Source: Chrysogorgia sp. JL179-B06 (lineage: Eukaryota > Cnidaria > Anthozoa > Scleralcyonacea > Chrysogorgiidae). From it: DNA of 64,000 nt. Positions within the stretch are counted from its first letter, which is position 1. Each line of letters begins with the position of its first letter. The notes under the pieces were generated by a model. The model was not told the DNA's origin. It ran no database searches and was given only the letters and a program-made list of their open reading frames with translations. The translations under genes were made by a program, and so were the position numbers. Positions 26,501-32,035 of this stretch are shown in pieces. Where the stretch lies: the NCBI GenBank assembly GCA_035772405.1, contig JAYKKM010000374.1:1523001-1587000 (forward strand). Direction: 5' to 3'.

Positions 26501-27569
26501 GCCACTGAGGCCGTCGAAACGTCAGTCACCAACAATAGTCTTTCTCAAGACTATCTCAAGACTACAACAACCTGTGATGACTGCCGCTGTGGCCGTCGAA
26601 ACGTCAGTCACCAACAATAGTCTTTCTCAAGACTACAACAACCTGTGATGACCACCGCTGTGGCTGTCGAAACGTCAGTCACCAACAATAGTCTTTCTCA
26701 AGACTACAACAACCTGGACGATCAACTTTACACATCTAATGATACTCCTAGGTTCGAACTATTTAACCATTTAACCTCTGGCTATAATTTTTGTCATATA
26801 CAGTATGGAAACGCAGTTGGACATGCAGTGCACGTAAACTGTGTATAATTGTATTGTCCATGGGAATTACAACAACAAATGTTGTAATATCGATTACAAC
26901 AATAGCTTAATTTATTTGCATTTCCACAAATACTGACCACTTTACCTAGCATACCACATCATATAAAAGTGTTGTGCTATGTAGTTAGTGTAGAAATACA
27001 AATCAAATACTCTAAAAGGTTAGTGTACTGCCAAAATAGTGTGTGTGAGGTCTAAGAATGTGAGCGAAGACCCCCTCGTCAGAGAATAATGATGGTGTCA
27101 CAGGTCATTTGACAGAAGCGTACTAATTAATATGCATAACTTACGTTTTGCAACTTCAAACGATGATATTCTGGCTATCTAGATCACAAACTTTAATGTT
27201 TGTTTCCAATGTTCTTTAATATTATGAACAGTACAGTTTCATCTCGATGTCTTTTTCTCTTGCTAACGATGCCTTACTACTCACAAGAACGGAAGTGGAA
27301 TACAGTTTGCTCTTAACTTTAAACAGACCTGTTCAGTCACGATTCTCGAACTCTCTTCGTATTTCCCTGTTGAATAACTGTGTAATGTCTGTGCGCGTCC
27401 CTAACCAATTTCGGCAGGGTGAAGGCATTAAGGTCACACTTCAGATGATAATATTAAGGAATTTTTATCAGAAAGTGCCAAAGATTATATTATGACATAA
27501 GTCATTTCATGGAATAAGCACTTAATCATGTATGGTGTCATATTGAAGTGGTAGCTTAGATTACTACTG

Positions 27570-27616
<47 letters not shown>

Positions 27617-28049
27617 ATATATATATATATAGTTAAGCAATAAGGTGGTGAAGTGCCGAGGTTTTTAGAAACGCCAGTATTTCATAGCTAAAAATCTTGG
27701 AAGTTCAGCACCTATTTGCGTTACTATGAAAACACTACCAACGCAGCACTCTAGGGTTCGATTCCCGGTTGGTGCAGTCACTTTTTCCATATATGTATGA
27801 CGTACTACATTAAATCCTCTCTAATCTTAATTATATATATATATATATAAGAGAAATCTTCTCATCAATTCTCAGACACCCAGATACAAATAGAACTAGC
27901 CTCCAATGGCAAACCATTTTCAAATATACAGTAATACTGTCATACAAGTTATAACAAAATTGCATACAAAAATATCTAAAAAAACAACTTACCGCTTTAT
28001 AACTTCTGAATGATTCCACAGGAGCGTTTAGGAACTTCAGGGATTTCAT
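2509..28049 (-). CDS. FAM13: FAM13-family RhoGAP protein, 5' part of gene (16 exons, runs off left edge)
   Basis: I found this gene by pairing AG acceptors and GT donors on the minus strand. Exons in transcription order: 27993-28049, 24030-24129, 21539-21655, 19511-19588, 18055-18122, 17875-17938, 17148-17169, 17006-17091, 16813-16870, 15748-15838, 15440-15495, 15058-15136, 12055-12215, 9525-9572, 6879-6951, 2509-2542. All phases agree, giving 397 residues plus one base. A RhoGAP domain spans about residues 58-247: FGVSLEELL opening, arginine finger in EGIFR (R100), K137 before RELPEPLIP, and asparagine in VFAPN (N214). The mix INGNVKVVE, then GIEGIKEQ...MAKFIEEY, and later MEKTIKESINEHLF matches vertebrate FAM13A/B rather than other RhoGAPs. 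Such proteins speed GTP hydrolysis by Rho GTPases; the substrate here is unknown. No signal peptide or membrane segment is seen. The coiled-coil C-terminal half expected of the family lies outside the window. Introns are full of repeats. Confidence 0.9.
2668..3500 (+). repeat. ~216-bp tandem array with tRNA-like A box
   Basis: Unit starts (CATCATTGTAACC) fall near 2671, 2885, 3102 and 3318. Each unit has GGTAGCTCAATGGTTAGAGC, a pol III A-box-like tRNA 5' half, then GCTTGACGATCGTCCATG. Later pieces at 4450-4510, 54253-54282 and (minus) 60845-60935 show it derives from a dispersed SINE-like repeat. Confidence 0.8.
4065..4980 (+). mobile_element. LINE 3' end (CR1/L2/jockey-like), interrupted
   Basis: Encodes LPVRSRIVFKILIITFKALH then APIYITDLLTKYKP..., [14 protein letters not shown] and FSVAAPKLCNSLPQEIRSFD. 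It ends in a (TTA)n tail at 4964-4980. Sister fragments on the minus strand lie at 38950-39618 and 44385-44760. A 0.44-kb insertion (4386-4824) splits the 3' untranslated part. Confidence 0.85.
4386..4824. mobile_element. Insertion in the LINE 3' end
   Basis: A ~22-base duplication (ATAGTTTTTGTTCATAGTGG at 4364, repeated at 4825) flanks this segment. The insert contains the GATCGTCCATGTATCGTCTG module also found in the 2.7-kb tandem array, so it is probably a SINE-like retroposon. Confidence 0.55.
5372..5505. repeat. Foldback repeat (GTCTGTACG module)
   Basis: TTATTAACC...GGTCTGTACGGTAAAGTATTTGCC is followed by its inverse ending GGTTAATAA, around a CACAGACCTCGCGCC centre. A related copy is at 12327-12425 and diverged ends appear near 38690-38740. 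The neighbouring GGTAAACGGCA..ATCTGAAGAC piece recurs at about 14690 and 38290. Confidence 0.6.
5796..5998 (+). mobile_element. tRNA-derived SINE, type 1
   Basis: Head: TGTGGTCTAGTGGTTACCAC (A-box-like) and GGTTCAAATCC (B box), similar to a tRNA-Glu gene. Body: CCACTCAGGGTCTTAAAA...GGTAAGACTTTCGGGTC. Other copies: 38375-38585 (minus) and a damaged one at 43505-43690. Not a functional tRNA, since no paired acceptor stem is seen. Confidence 0.8.
6172..6390 (+). mobile_element. tRNA-derived SINE, type 2
   Basis: CTTCCGTAGCTCAGTAGTCA (A box), a CTGCACTAGCATCGCAG anticodon-arm-like stem and GGGTTCAATTCC (B box), then a body with TTTTTCGCAACTGGTCCCAG. The acceptor-like ends pair except for one extra base. 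A close copy is inverted at 63725-63945; a diverged one is at 23690-23930. Confidence 0.8.
6402..6752. repeat. 350-bp dispersed repeat with hairpin end
   Basis: Begins with a hairpin (GAGCGTTTTATCATATTTAA / TAGATATGATAAAACGC) around GCGAGCGCGCAGCGCGAGC. Almost the same 350 bases occur inverted at 59834-60190. No coding capacity. Confidence 0.75.
6879..6951 (-). CDS. FAM13: FAM13 exon 15
   Basis: Residues 363-386, YMEKTIKESINEHLFGHNLT then STSE. It aligns with the LERTIRSAVEQHLF block of vertebrate FAM13A, which confirms that the gene continues past the GAP domain. Acceptor CCTAAAG, donor GTATGA. Confidence 0.87.
7024..7997. mobile_element. TTAA foldback MITE (AGTGCCAATGAATCG ends), with nested copy
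   Basis: TTAA at 7020-7023 and 7998-8001 flanks AGTGCCAATGAATCGAAAAT ... ATTTGCACT. Inner motifs GAAAGAACTC, GAGATATTTAGACTT and TATCACATAAGTC are shared with other members. A different family member is inserted inside at 7284-7813. Confidence 0.8.
7284..7813. mobile_element. TTAA foldback MITE nested in another
   Basis: Ends AGGGATATGGCAATATAAAT / TATATTGCCATATCTCT between TTAA at 7280-7283 and 7814-7817. Comparison with the related element at 12428-12897, which lacks the insert at the same internal position, supports a separate transposition. Confidence 0.8.
8121..8190 (+). other. 5S-rRNA-like segment (SINE3-like fragment?)
   Basis: AAGTTAAGCCCGGTTATATT followed by TACTTGGATGG-ATGG-GTGACCGCCTG matches the order of the 5S internal promoter (box A region, then box C TACTTGGATGGGAGACCGCC), with a four-base ATGG duplication. 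Flanks do not look like a complete 5S gene, so this is a pseudogene or 5S-derived SINE head. Confidence 0.6.
8250..8580. mobile_element. TTAA-type foldback MITE, family A, copy 2
   Basis: Flanked by TTAA at 8246-8249 and 8581-8584; ends CTATCTCACGTTTGGGGATT / CGCAAACGTGAGATA. The centre reads CCAGTTTTCTTTTGTTACTT, the inverse orientation of copy 1. Confidence 0.8.
8590..9520. other. FAM13 intron 14: no recognised feature
   Basis: GCAGGCACA-type short repeats occur near 8620-8750 and a 26-base AGCCTGTCACGGAAATAAAA doublet at 8870-8915. One 78-codon plus-strand frame shows no homology I recognise. Confidence 0.5.
9525..9572 (-). CDS. FAM13: FAM13 exon 14
   Basis: Residues 346-362, VEVSSPKLGSSPKSRKK, a Ser/Pro/Lys linker that looks phosphorylatable. 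Acceptor GATTATCAG, donor GTAAGT. Of the three frames this one matches phase on both sides. Confidence 0.7.
10287..11218. mobile_element. Large foldback element with nested palindromes
   Basis: Outer arms of ~210 bases (GGTGGCTCCATACAGTTT... / ...AAACTGTATGGAGCCACC), bounded by TTAA on the left and TTGA on the right. Between them are a ~260-base near-perfect palindrome (10490-10750) and a second small one (AAAAATTCTGTAGATC / GCATCTACAGAATTTTT). Confidence 0.8.
10490..10750. repeat. ~120-bp-arm palindrome
   Basis: GTTTAAACCAGTGAGCTC, an (AT)n run and GGAGGGCTATCTGCC are mirrored on the right. Central arms (CCAAGATGGCCGACTTTGCA) are nearly identical around an ~25-base loop. The right arm has a small TGGCCAATGACTGGC insertion. 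Confidence 0.85.
11405..11985 (-). repeat. 87-bp tandem array derived from a tRNA-like SINE head
   Basis: About 6.7 units. On the minus strand each has TAGCTCAATAGTTAGAGCAT (A box) and GGTTACAGGTTG (B-box remnant). Some units carry deletions. The same unit is amplified at 52050-52722 in PAPSS intron 5. Confidence 0.85.
12055..12215 (-). CDS. FAM13: FAM13 exon 13
   Basis: Residues 293-345, starting HSPDDCEVISPYAEF and ending KAQREAIISST. Acceptor TGTTTTAG, donor GTAAGT, phase 0 in and phase 2 out. No homology recognised; support comes from splice sites and phase with both neighbours. Extra exons could lie in the 2.8-kb repeat-filled intron upstream. Confidence 0.72.
12428..12897. mobile_element. 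TTAA foldback MITE (AGTGCCAATGAATCG ends)
   Basis: Same ends as the element at 7024-7997 but without the nested insertion, reading GTCTTTATTTAATGTTTTG where that one is interrupted. Right TTAA at 12898-12901; the left TTAA has decayed to ATAA. Confidence 0.75.
12902..14604. mobile_element. TTAA foldback MITE (ACATTGGCAACAAAAATT ends) split by a hAT-like insertion
   Basis: Ends ACATTGGCAACAAAAATTAA / TTTTTGTTGCCAATGTCCT, followed by TTAA at 14605-14608. It abuts the previous element. It equals the intact 45762-46237 copy except for the 1.2-kb insertion at 13284-14515. Confidence 0.8.
13284..14515. mobile_element. hAT-like element with a broken Cys-rich coding fragment
   Basis: Near-matching 8-base flanks AAACTACG / AAAATACG; the uninterrupted relative at 46155 reads AAAATACG once. 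Ends CAAGCCTCGAAATA / ...TTTCGGCCTG with internal ACCGGTCA repeats. Around 13600-13870 a frameshifted frame encodes CSVYHRPNTKYSCVSC...ICNVCSVP and then GYSEENYRVGKCQIC, a cysteine-rich fragment like those in hAT-associated proteins (inference). No complete transposase. Confidence 0.6.
14630..14960. repeat. Dispersed repeat fragments in FAM13 intron 12
   Basis: The TCTTCTTCAGATGCTGCCGT piece, and CTCTTTTATTTTCATGCAAA followed by TTTTCCCGCCAAAAC, mirror sequence at about 5110-5310. The pieces are inverted relative to that copy. No gene is visible on either strand. Confidence 0.45.
15058..15136 (-). CDS. FAM13: FAM13 exon 12
   Basis: Residues 266-292, KDNNFVCPPVMPIPYKQHKK then LQQANGK: a proline-containing basic linker after the GAP domain. 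Acceptor CTGTTGCAG, donor GTATGT, phase 2 in and phase 0 out. Confidence 0.8.
15440..15495 (-). CDS. FAM13: FAM13 exon 11
   Basis: Residues 248-266, acidic linker DEGEDSPSLTNCIQVQEAK. Acceptor TTATTTCAG and strong donor GTAAGT, phase 0 in and phase 2 out. The sequence is not conserved enough to identify alone; flanking phases support it. Confidence 0.8.
15748..15838 (-). CDS. FAM13: FAM13 exon 10, end of RhoGAP domain
   Basis: Residues 217-247, with CADGIEGIKEQ and SVMAKFIEEYDTIL. The G-[LI]-EG-[MI]-K-[ED]-Q...IMAK pattern is a FAM13 hallmark. Acceptor TTTCCTAG, donor GTATGT. Confidence 0.93.
16171..16440. repeat. 20-bp minisatellite
   Basis: About 13 units of GAGACATTGCGCTAAGTTTG with increasing divergence to the right (GAGACATTACATAAGTTATG). 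Lies in FAM13 intron 9. Confidence 0.9.
16813..16870 (-). CDS. FAM13: FAM13 exon 9, NLA-VF-PN helix
   Basis: Residues 198-217, DANKMHANALAIVFAPNIFR. N214 is the conserved asparagine of the GAP active site; the usual FGPN is FAPN here. Acceptor TTTGTTTAG, donor GTAACA. Confidence 0.95.
17006..17091 (-). CDS. FAM13: FAM13 exon 8
   Basis: Residues 169-198, NLANDLPKPNRQLLKFLCRF followed by LVQISLNE. Corresponds to the LP..H..LL.YL..FL helix of RhoGAP domains. Acceptor GTTGTTAG, donor GTGAGG. Confidence 0.93.
17148..17169 (-). CDS. FAM13: FAM13 22-nt microexon
   Basis: Bracketed by ACTATAG and GTAGGG. It supplies the bases that keep phase between exon 6 (ends phase 1) and exon 8 (starts phase 2), giving DGLMNELR, which lines up with the residues before LRDLIKELP in vertebrate FAM13. 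Without it the flanking exons are out of frame. Confidence 0.8.
17190..17290 (+). mobile_element. Retroposon fragment with hammerhead-like core
   Basis: CTCTGATGAAGGGCTCCGCT then CGAAACGTCAGTATTTCGTC and CTCGGCAGTTTACCACCTTT. It has the CUGAUGA...GAAAC signature of hammerhead ribozymes, as in Penelope-like elements. The same sequence is a 121-bp insertion at 37918-38038. Confidence 0.6.
17291..17697. repeat. (CCTT/CCCT)n polypyrimidine microsatellite
   Basis: About 400 bases of TTCC/TCCC on the plus strand (GGAA on the FAM13 sense strand). Stop-free Ser/Pro/Leu frames are trivial. It lies in the intron between FAM13 exon 6 and the microexon. Confidence 0.95.
17755..17850. mobile_element. Foldback family A, right-end fragment
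   Basis: Retains TATTATGATTTTGCTCAGGA, AGACCAAAATATTAC and CCCCAAACGTGAGA, the terminal ~80 bases of the family. Confidence 0.75.
17875..17938 (-). CDS. FAM13: FAM13 exon 6
   Basis: Residues 141-161, RELPEPLIPQHFKTSFIQVH then K; the first nine are the invariant RhoGAP signature. Acceptor TTATCTCAG, donor GTAAAA. It lies just beside a fragment of the first foldback family (17755-17850). Confidence 0.95.
18055..18122 (-). CDS. FAM13: FAM13 exon 5
   Basis: Residues 118-140, DGDANLEESGDVMSIAGLIK then MFL. This is the loop and helix before the LRELPEPL motif; K137 is the conserved domain lysine. Acceptor TTTTAACAG, donor GTATGT, phase 1 in and phase 0 out. Confidence 0.93.
18335..19402. mobile_element. 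Foldback MITE carrying an RTE-like LINE insertion
   Basis: Arms TGGAAGAACTTTTAAAAATG...AACTTCTTTTGAAGATTTTC are mirrored at 19270-19400. Related to the TTAA member at 49343-50071, which has no LINE insertion. Confidence 0.7.
18498..19096 (+). pseudogene. Truncated non-LTR retrotransposon reverse transcriptase C-terminus
   Basis: Encodes VRCAWGKFKELSGILTRKEV, SAMVYGSETWAMTVELNNRL then, after a frameshift at about 18775, SSEELRERMGIESVSDMVKR and LRWLGHVLRKDDGDWVKRCM. These are characteristic of the C-terminal region of RTE-like LINE ORFs. It ends with a (GTT)n tail and has a 13-bp target duplication, GTTATATATCTTT, at 18485-18497 and 19097-19109. Dead on arrival: 5'-truncated and frameshifted. 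Confidence 0.88.
19511..19588 (-). CDS. FAM13: FAM13 exon 4, arginine finger
   Basis: Residues 92-118, reading GIRHEGIFRINGNVKVVERL. R100 in GIFR is the catalytic arginine finger. The NGNVKVVE run is shared with vertebrate FAM13A, where most other RhoGAPs have SGS/SGN plus unrelated residues. Donor GTACTC, acceptor TTTCAAG. Confidence 0.95.
19872..20427. mobile_element. Mariner/pogo-type MITE
   Basis: Terminal inverted repeats CAGTAAAAACCCGCATAAAA / TTTTATGCGGGTTTTTACTG flanked by TA on both sides. Subterminal TTCAGGCTGA-type motifs recur inside. 556 bases, no transposase. Confidence 0.82.
20565..21384. mobile_element. Element with clusters of CGTTCGAACG palindromes at both ends
   Basis: About fifteen near copies of GGCGTTCGAACGCC lie in 20595-20745 and 21185-21365, separated by ~440 plain bases. 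Possible ends are TGTGACC at 20565 and GGTCACA ending 21384. Within FAM13 intron 3. Clustered palindromes near the ends suggest transposase binding sites (inference). Confidence 0.6.
21539..21655 (-). CDS. FAM13: FAM13 exon 3, start of RhoGAP domain
   Basis: Residues 53-92. TFGVSLEELLKRN and IPKVVERITDYIKCHG are the standard opening of a RhoGAP fold (helices A-B). Acceptor ATTTTAG, donor GTTAGT, phase 1 in and out. Confidence 0.93.
21718..22746. mobile_element. hAT-like element with zinc-finger pseudogene
   Basis: Ends CAGTGTCTGAAATTT / AAATTTCAGACCCTG, with GTATCCC-type subterminal repeats. No clear 8-bp target duplication, so one end may be eroded. It carries the minus-strand remnant at 22030-22440. 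Confidence 0.6.
22030..22440 (-). pseudogene. TTF/BED-like zinc-finger protein fragment
   Basis: Minus-strand frame with KRKYELEKRYRKFSASWKKA followed by FPWVKLTDDDV; a one-base shift leads to MFCEVCLAYPTLYDKDSKFV. The FPWVK...CEVC pattern resembles the N-terminal zinc finger of hAT-related/ZNF862-like proteins. Frameshifted and incomplete. Confidence 0.5.
22866..23378. mobile_element. hAT-type MITE with 8-bp target duplication
   Basis: Target duplication ATTGAAAG at 22858-22865 and 23379-23386. Ends TAGAGATGAGCCGATTA / TAATCGGCTCATCGCTCATC. No transposase. In FAM13 intron 2. Confidence 0.8.
23690..23935 (-). mobile_element. tRNA-derived SINE, type 2-like, diverged
   Basis: On the minus strand: GCCCTATGTGGCTCAGTTGT, GAGTTCAATTGTC (B box) and a TTGCAACTGGTCTCAG body. 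The tRNA half differs from the 6.2-kb copy, so it is a separate subfamily. Confidence 0.7.
24030..24129 (-). CDS. FAM13: FAM13 exon 2
   Basis: Residues 20-52, a lysine-rich basic stretch (KMKKMIKSPISKRKQE) just before the RhoGAP domain. Acceptor CTAAACAG, donor GTATGG, phase 0 in and phase 1 out. A basic lead into the GAP domain is also present in vertebrate FAM13 proteins. Confidence 0.85.
24245..25082. mobile_element. Partial TTAA-family foldback with later insertions
   Basis: Left part TTTACTTGAAAATGTGCGTA...GCAATCACTGAGATA and right part AATGAGTGAAAATTCTCTAC match the interior of the 45762-46237 element. Between them is an inserted segment with TTCATATAAATATCCCGAA ends, itself holding the hAT MITE. 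Confidence 0.6.
24451..24971. mobile_element. hAT-type MITE with perfect 8-bp target duplication
   Basis: Target duplication ATATTAAT at 24443-24450 and 24972-24979; ends TAGGGATGCACAGGAAC / GGTTCCGGTGCATCCCTA. GGTTCCGGCCGGAACTC-type subterminal palindromes. 521 bases. Confidence 0.88.
25216..26716. repeat. 71-bp minisatellite with hammerhead-like motif
   Basis: About 20 head-to-tail units of TGATGACCGCCGCTGAGGCC, GTCGAAACGTCAGTCACC and AACAATAGTCTTTCTCAAGA. The first unit (25216-25275) is inverted, giving a head-to-head junction. An isolated unit lies at 30400-30437. In FAM13 intron 1. Not CRISPR: units are adjacent with no unique spacers. Confidence 0.93.
26720..27990. other. FAM13 intron 1: AT microsatellite and repeat pieces
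   Basis: (AT)n at 27570-27632 and 27832-27852. At 27636-27780 there is an inverted AAGGTGGTGAAGTGCCGAG retroposon end next to GGGTTCGATTCCCGG, a B-box-like tRNA remnant. Otherwise nothing recognised. Confidence 0.55.
27993..28049 (-). CDS. FAM13: FAM13 exon 1 (start codon)
   Basis: Encodes MKSLKFLNAPVESFRSYKA and ends GCG|GTAAGT in phase 0. The in-frame sequence upstream stays open for 23 codons to a TGA but has no other ATG, so this is the first possible ATG in this exon. A further upstream coding exon cannot be excluded. The 3.9-kb intron that follows holds the 71-bp minisatellite. Confidence 0.75.
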
Positions 28050-29345
28050 ATCCTTCCCATTTCCTTGCAAGCGGCAGGAGGGTTGAAATCCAATGAAGAA
28101 TAGTAAACAATCTGTTCACCAACACAAAAGTTTAATAGCCAAGGGACTCCTTTTAAATGCAGATGACAAAGATGTGTTCAAACCAGGTGGTATAAAGGAC
28201 AGATGTTTGCTTCAAATGAGCAATTATTAACAGACTTTTGTTTATCACTTTGTGGTTTACCGTTTAGGAGGAGTCTAAATCCCCAAACTTTACTGGCTTT
28301 GAAGGGAATGCGATAAAGCCTGTATTTAGTTGTTGATCTCGGAATATGAGAATCCGTTTACGAAGATGAAAATGGTAACTTTGTTGCTCCAGAGATCCTA
28401 GAGGTGTTTCTTTGAAGGGGATATCGTGCGAGTTAACGCCTGTCAAGTTGTCGCGCTTAAAATACAAACTGCCAGTGAGCTCAATATCAGAGCAAAATGC
28501 GCAATTAAGTCGTATACCAGCTGTCTCGCTACGCCACAGAAATTATACAGGCCCTAGTTGATCGTTACAAAACAACACAATTATGCTTTATGGTAAAAAG
28601 ACTGCCCGTTATCCAAGGACGTTGGTCGGTAAATATCACGAGATCCTTGATGAAGCATCATCGTGATCGTTCCTTGACGAAACACAAATGGCGGGAGTCG
28701 GACAAGCTTGTGTGATGTTGTCAAAAAAAGGAAATTGAAAACGGTTATCTCCTCAAATCAATCGCGTAGAGCTCATAAACAGATAACAAACGTTGCACGT
28801 TAATGACAGAGAGTCCGTTGTAAAATAACTTGTTGTAGGTCTCCAGTCAGCACAGGTGGTTGTCAGTTGTGGGAGAATATTAAAGTCGACTACCAAATAC
28901 GATTGCTTCAATTTTACGTATCCTACATTCCGCCAAACTGGGAAATTTATATCAGCTGCTATAATCCGCCTGAAGCTCTCCGATTTAGTGTGCGCCCTAA
29001 GTAAACTTCCACCCTTCGGCTTCGTCAAAATACGAACGTTGCAAAGCACCAATACTTTCAACTCCAAGTTCTCGACATTCAACAGCCAATTTATCACCTT
29101 GTACTGCTCCAAAAATTCGACAGCCAGCAAACTCCGTCCAACAAGAGCACTTCTTTGTCAATTGGATGAGAATACAGGTTATTCCAACTCGTTAACTAAA
29201 GCTATTAAAAATGTAAACACAGCTTCGCTGTCCACCATTGCTTCTTCGAGTCTCATGCATTGGAAACGAGCTAAGGTTCCTCGACCAATCGGAGGACGCC
29301 ATTCCCTGCACGTGACGTGTCTCGAGCTCTCTGCCGGACGCTGAT
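28050..29345. promoter_or_regulatory. Probable FAM13 5' untranslated/promoter region
   Basis: Lies directly upstream of FAM13 exon 1. Near 29255-29350 the FAM13 sense strand has two CCAAT boxes (complement of ATTGG) and a CACGTG E-box (GCACGTGACGTG on plus). Overlapping open frames on both strands (28753-29130 minus, 28856-29344 plus) match nothing I know. The start site is not visible. Confidence 0.35.
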
Positions 29346-29892
29346 TGGTTTAAAAAAGTACGCTACTTTTATTACAATTTTTTTTATCTCGGTCAAGCAC
29401 GTCACCTCTCTCCCTGGTTTAATATTGTAATGTTTATAGCTTCAAAAGGTTCCTTAGTGGTATAAAAATACATCTTAATATCCACGAAAAACCCTTCGTT
29501 GCTAATGGGTTCGCACAAGTTCGTCACACGCGACTATTCAGCATTTTAATAGTTAACGGCCAGGCGATGGGCGTTGCAGTGGGTGTTTTTTTTAACATTA
29601 TAAAGCTAAGAGGTCACGCGGTCTGTCTTTTGTATTGCGAGCTTTTGTGATTAGATTAAGAAATTTTGCATTTTTCACCACAGGAAAGTTACCTCTCGCT
29701 GAGCAATGCTTTTGGGGATCTCTTGCTAATCTATTAACTATGTTTTTAATAGACCTTTCTCTATCAACCTACGCTTTGATTTCCGCCGGAAAATCGATAT
29801 ATATATATAGATTTAATATGAGCAGACCATTTCCCCCCTTCCTTTCTTCTTTTTTTCCCATTTCTTTCTCCTACTTTCCTTTTTTCAATTAA

Positions 29893-30036
29893 TAGTTGTA
29901 TGAACAACGAGTTTGAGTGTTTCATCAGGGGATCCAAACACGAGAAAACATGATGAAAACACGAGCGCGAGTGTTTTTATTGTTTTCGAGTGTTTGGATC
30001 CCCTGATGAAACACGATAAACGAGTTGTTTATATGG
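29893..30036. repeat. Palindrome (GTTTCATCAGGGGATCC arms)
   Basis: AACAACGAGTTTGAGTGTTTC and GGGGATCCAAACACGAGAAA are mirrored by GTTTGGATCCCCTGATGAAA and ACGAGTTGTT. The ORF over it is an artefact. Confidence 0.75.
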
Positions 30037-30439
30037 CTTCTCAATCGAACACGGATTTAATTGGATGTTTACTTAAAACACATTTGAGAACAAACCCTCA
30101 TGAGACCATAGTTAATATGGGACTGAACTCACGAGGGTGTGTAAAATTTATTCAGAAAATTAACAGACTCTGTTCAGTTGAGGATGAGCGAAGACGGAGG
30201 CAGGTCGTTTCGTTCTCCAAAAAATGAATTATTAATTAAGATCTCAGCAATTAGATCAAAACCGGGTTTGATCTAATAACTGTGGGGTATATGATTTTTA
30301 CGTGTTTTACTCGAGTATCCAGCCACAGTCATGTGATAAAATAAAGTGATTTCATTGGCTAATTGGCTCATGAATTATTAATGATTTGAGAATATTAAGA
30401 TGACTGCCGCTGAGGCTGTCGAAACGTCAGTCACCTGGG

Positions 30440-32030
30440 CTAGCTTACACACAACGTGTTACAAACCGCAACAATGACAATGTTTACAATAATGTTCGTA
30501 ATGTCGACTGCGCATCAAAATGACGCGTTCTGCGTCGGGATAAAACTTATTTCAATTCATAACATCAGGCTGGGGAATTCAGTATAACGAATTTGCAAGT
30601 GTAAATAGAAATCCAAATGTCTATTGTGGTTTTAGCCTGATGTTATGAACACAACACATGAACACAATCCTTAACGCAACAGTAACAATACGAAATACAA
30701 ATTAAAATGAAATGCACAGCGGCAATAAGCCCCCGTAGGCGGCAAAAGGAAATATTGGGCTCTGGCAGGAAAAATGGCAGGAAATCCTTTTTCGAAGGAA
30801 ATTGGCAGGAAATATAATGAATTGCCAGGATAATGGCAGGAAATTCTGAGATTCCAACCATTGGGGCTTTAAAATAGTCTATGTGTGGCGTAGTAACTAG
30901 TAAAAGGAAATCGCTCGAATCGCTCGGTACGATTCGGAAATTGCTCGGGAATCGCTCGCAGGCTCAACTCAAATGGGCAGCGGTTGAAAAAATTAATTTG
31001 TTAAAAAAAATGACAAACAAGAATAAAGACACTGTTTGTTGAGATTTTTAAGTCATATTTTAATAGGAAATGCCAGGAAATTTTGCAATTTCTGGCAGGA
31101 AATATTGCAATAAATAAGGATGAAAACAGGAAATCCAGTTTTATGAAAGTGGAGGCCATATGTCGAAGGCGGGCTTATTTTCGGTGGGCTTATTTTCGGA
31201 GGCTAATGATTTTCCGTTCTTGCTGGAATCGTATCTGACAGATCAAGAGTCGAAGTCTCGAAGACATATACGAAGATGAACAAGAGAGATATTTATGATG
31301 TGGTATGTGAATGAGTAGTGAGATTAGTTATATTGTTATTTGTCAAGTTTTGAAGTGATTATGTTTACGTAAGAATAGTAAGATATGCAGAGGTAAACAT
31401 CAGTAGCCACGTCACCATTATAATTTCTATTAATATAGTGGGGCCCTGTCATGAAAGATAATAAATAACAAAATCTAAGTGTAGAAAATTGTGTATAAAG
31501 AATGATAGGTAAAGTAGCTTAATTCAAAATATTAAGACTGATAGCTCGTTTGAATTTAAAAATGTCAGGATATCAATGGTCCTCCGGTAGATCGTTCCAT
31601 ATATACTATATATTATTGATATGTTTGGATGATCACATAACATTCATACGGAAAGAAAGACCTTAGCTTTATTTAATTGATCGATTACTCTAAAATTTAA
31701 CAGTGATATTTTCCTTAATAACCATGGTTGGTAACTTGTGCGATGGTATTAACAAATTGTTGTCATGTGAATCTGTAAATGAAATATGTTTGATATGTAT
31801 AGGTAGGTCATCATCCTGTATGGATGTTTTTGACACCCATTTCACCCAAATTCTCCTAGGATAATAACTAGGTGATTAGTGTCCGAGACCATTCCCTACG
31901 CAGATTACCAATCTCACTCAATCTAACTTGGTCGGTTCCAAAAATATCGGTAGGGGATTAGCGTTAGGATGAGACTATAGCCACAGGGTTAGGATTAGGG
32001 TGGGTTAGTTTGAGATTGAATGAGATTGGT
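30440..32030. other. Intergenic, no gene recognised
   Basis: GGCAGGAAAT-type short repeats at 30755-31135 and a small inverted repeat (GATTACCAATCTCACTCAAT / TTGAATGAGATTGGTAATC) at 31905-32035 bordering the satellite. Confidence 0.5.
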
Positions 32031-32035
32031 AATCT

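Noticed and set aside
25216..26716. Possible CRISPR array
   Set aside because: Units are directly adjacent with no unique spacers, and the genome is eukaryotic; it is a minisatellite.
28753..29344. 125- and 162-codon overlapping frames
   Set aside because: No recognised domain, no splice context and both strands open; treated as upstream region of FAM13.
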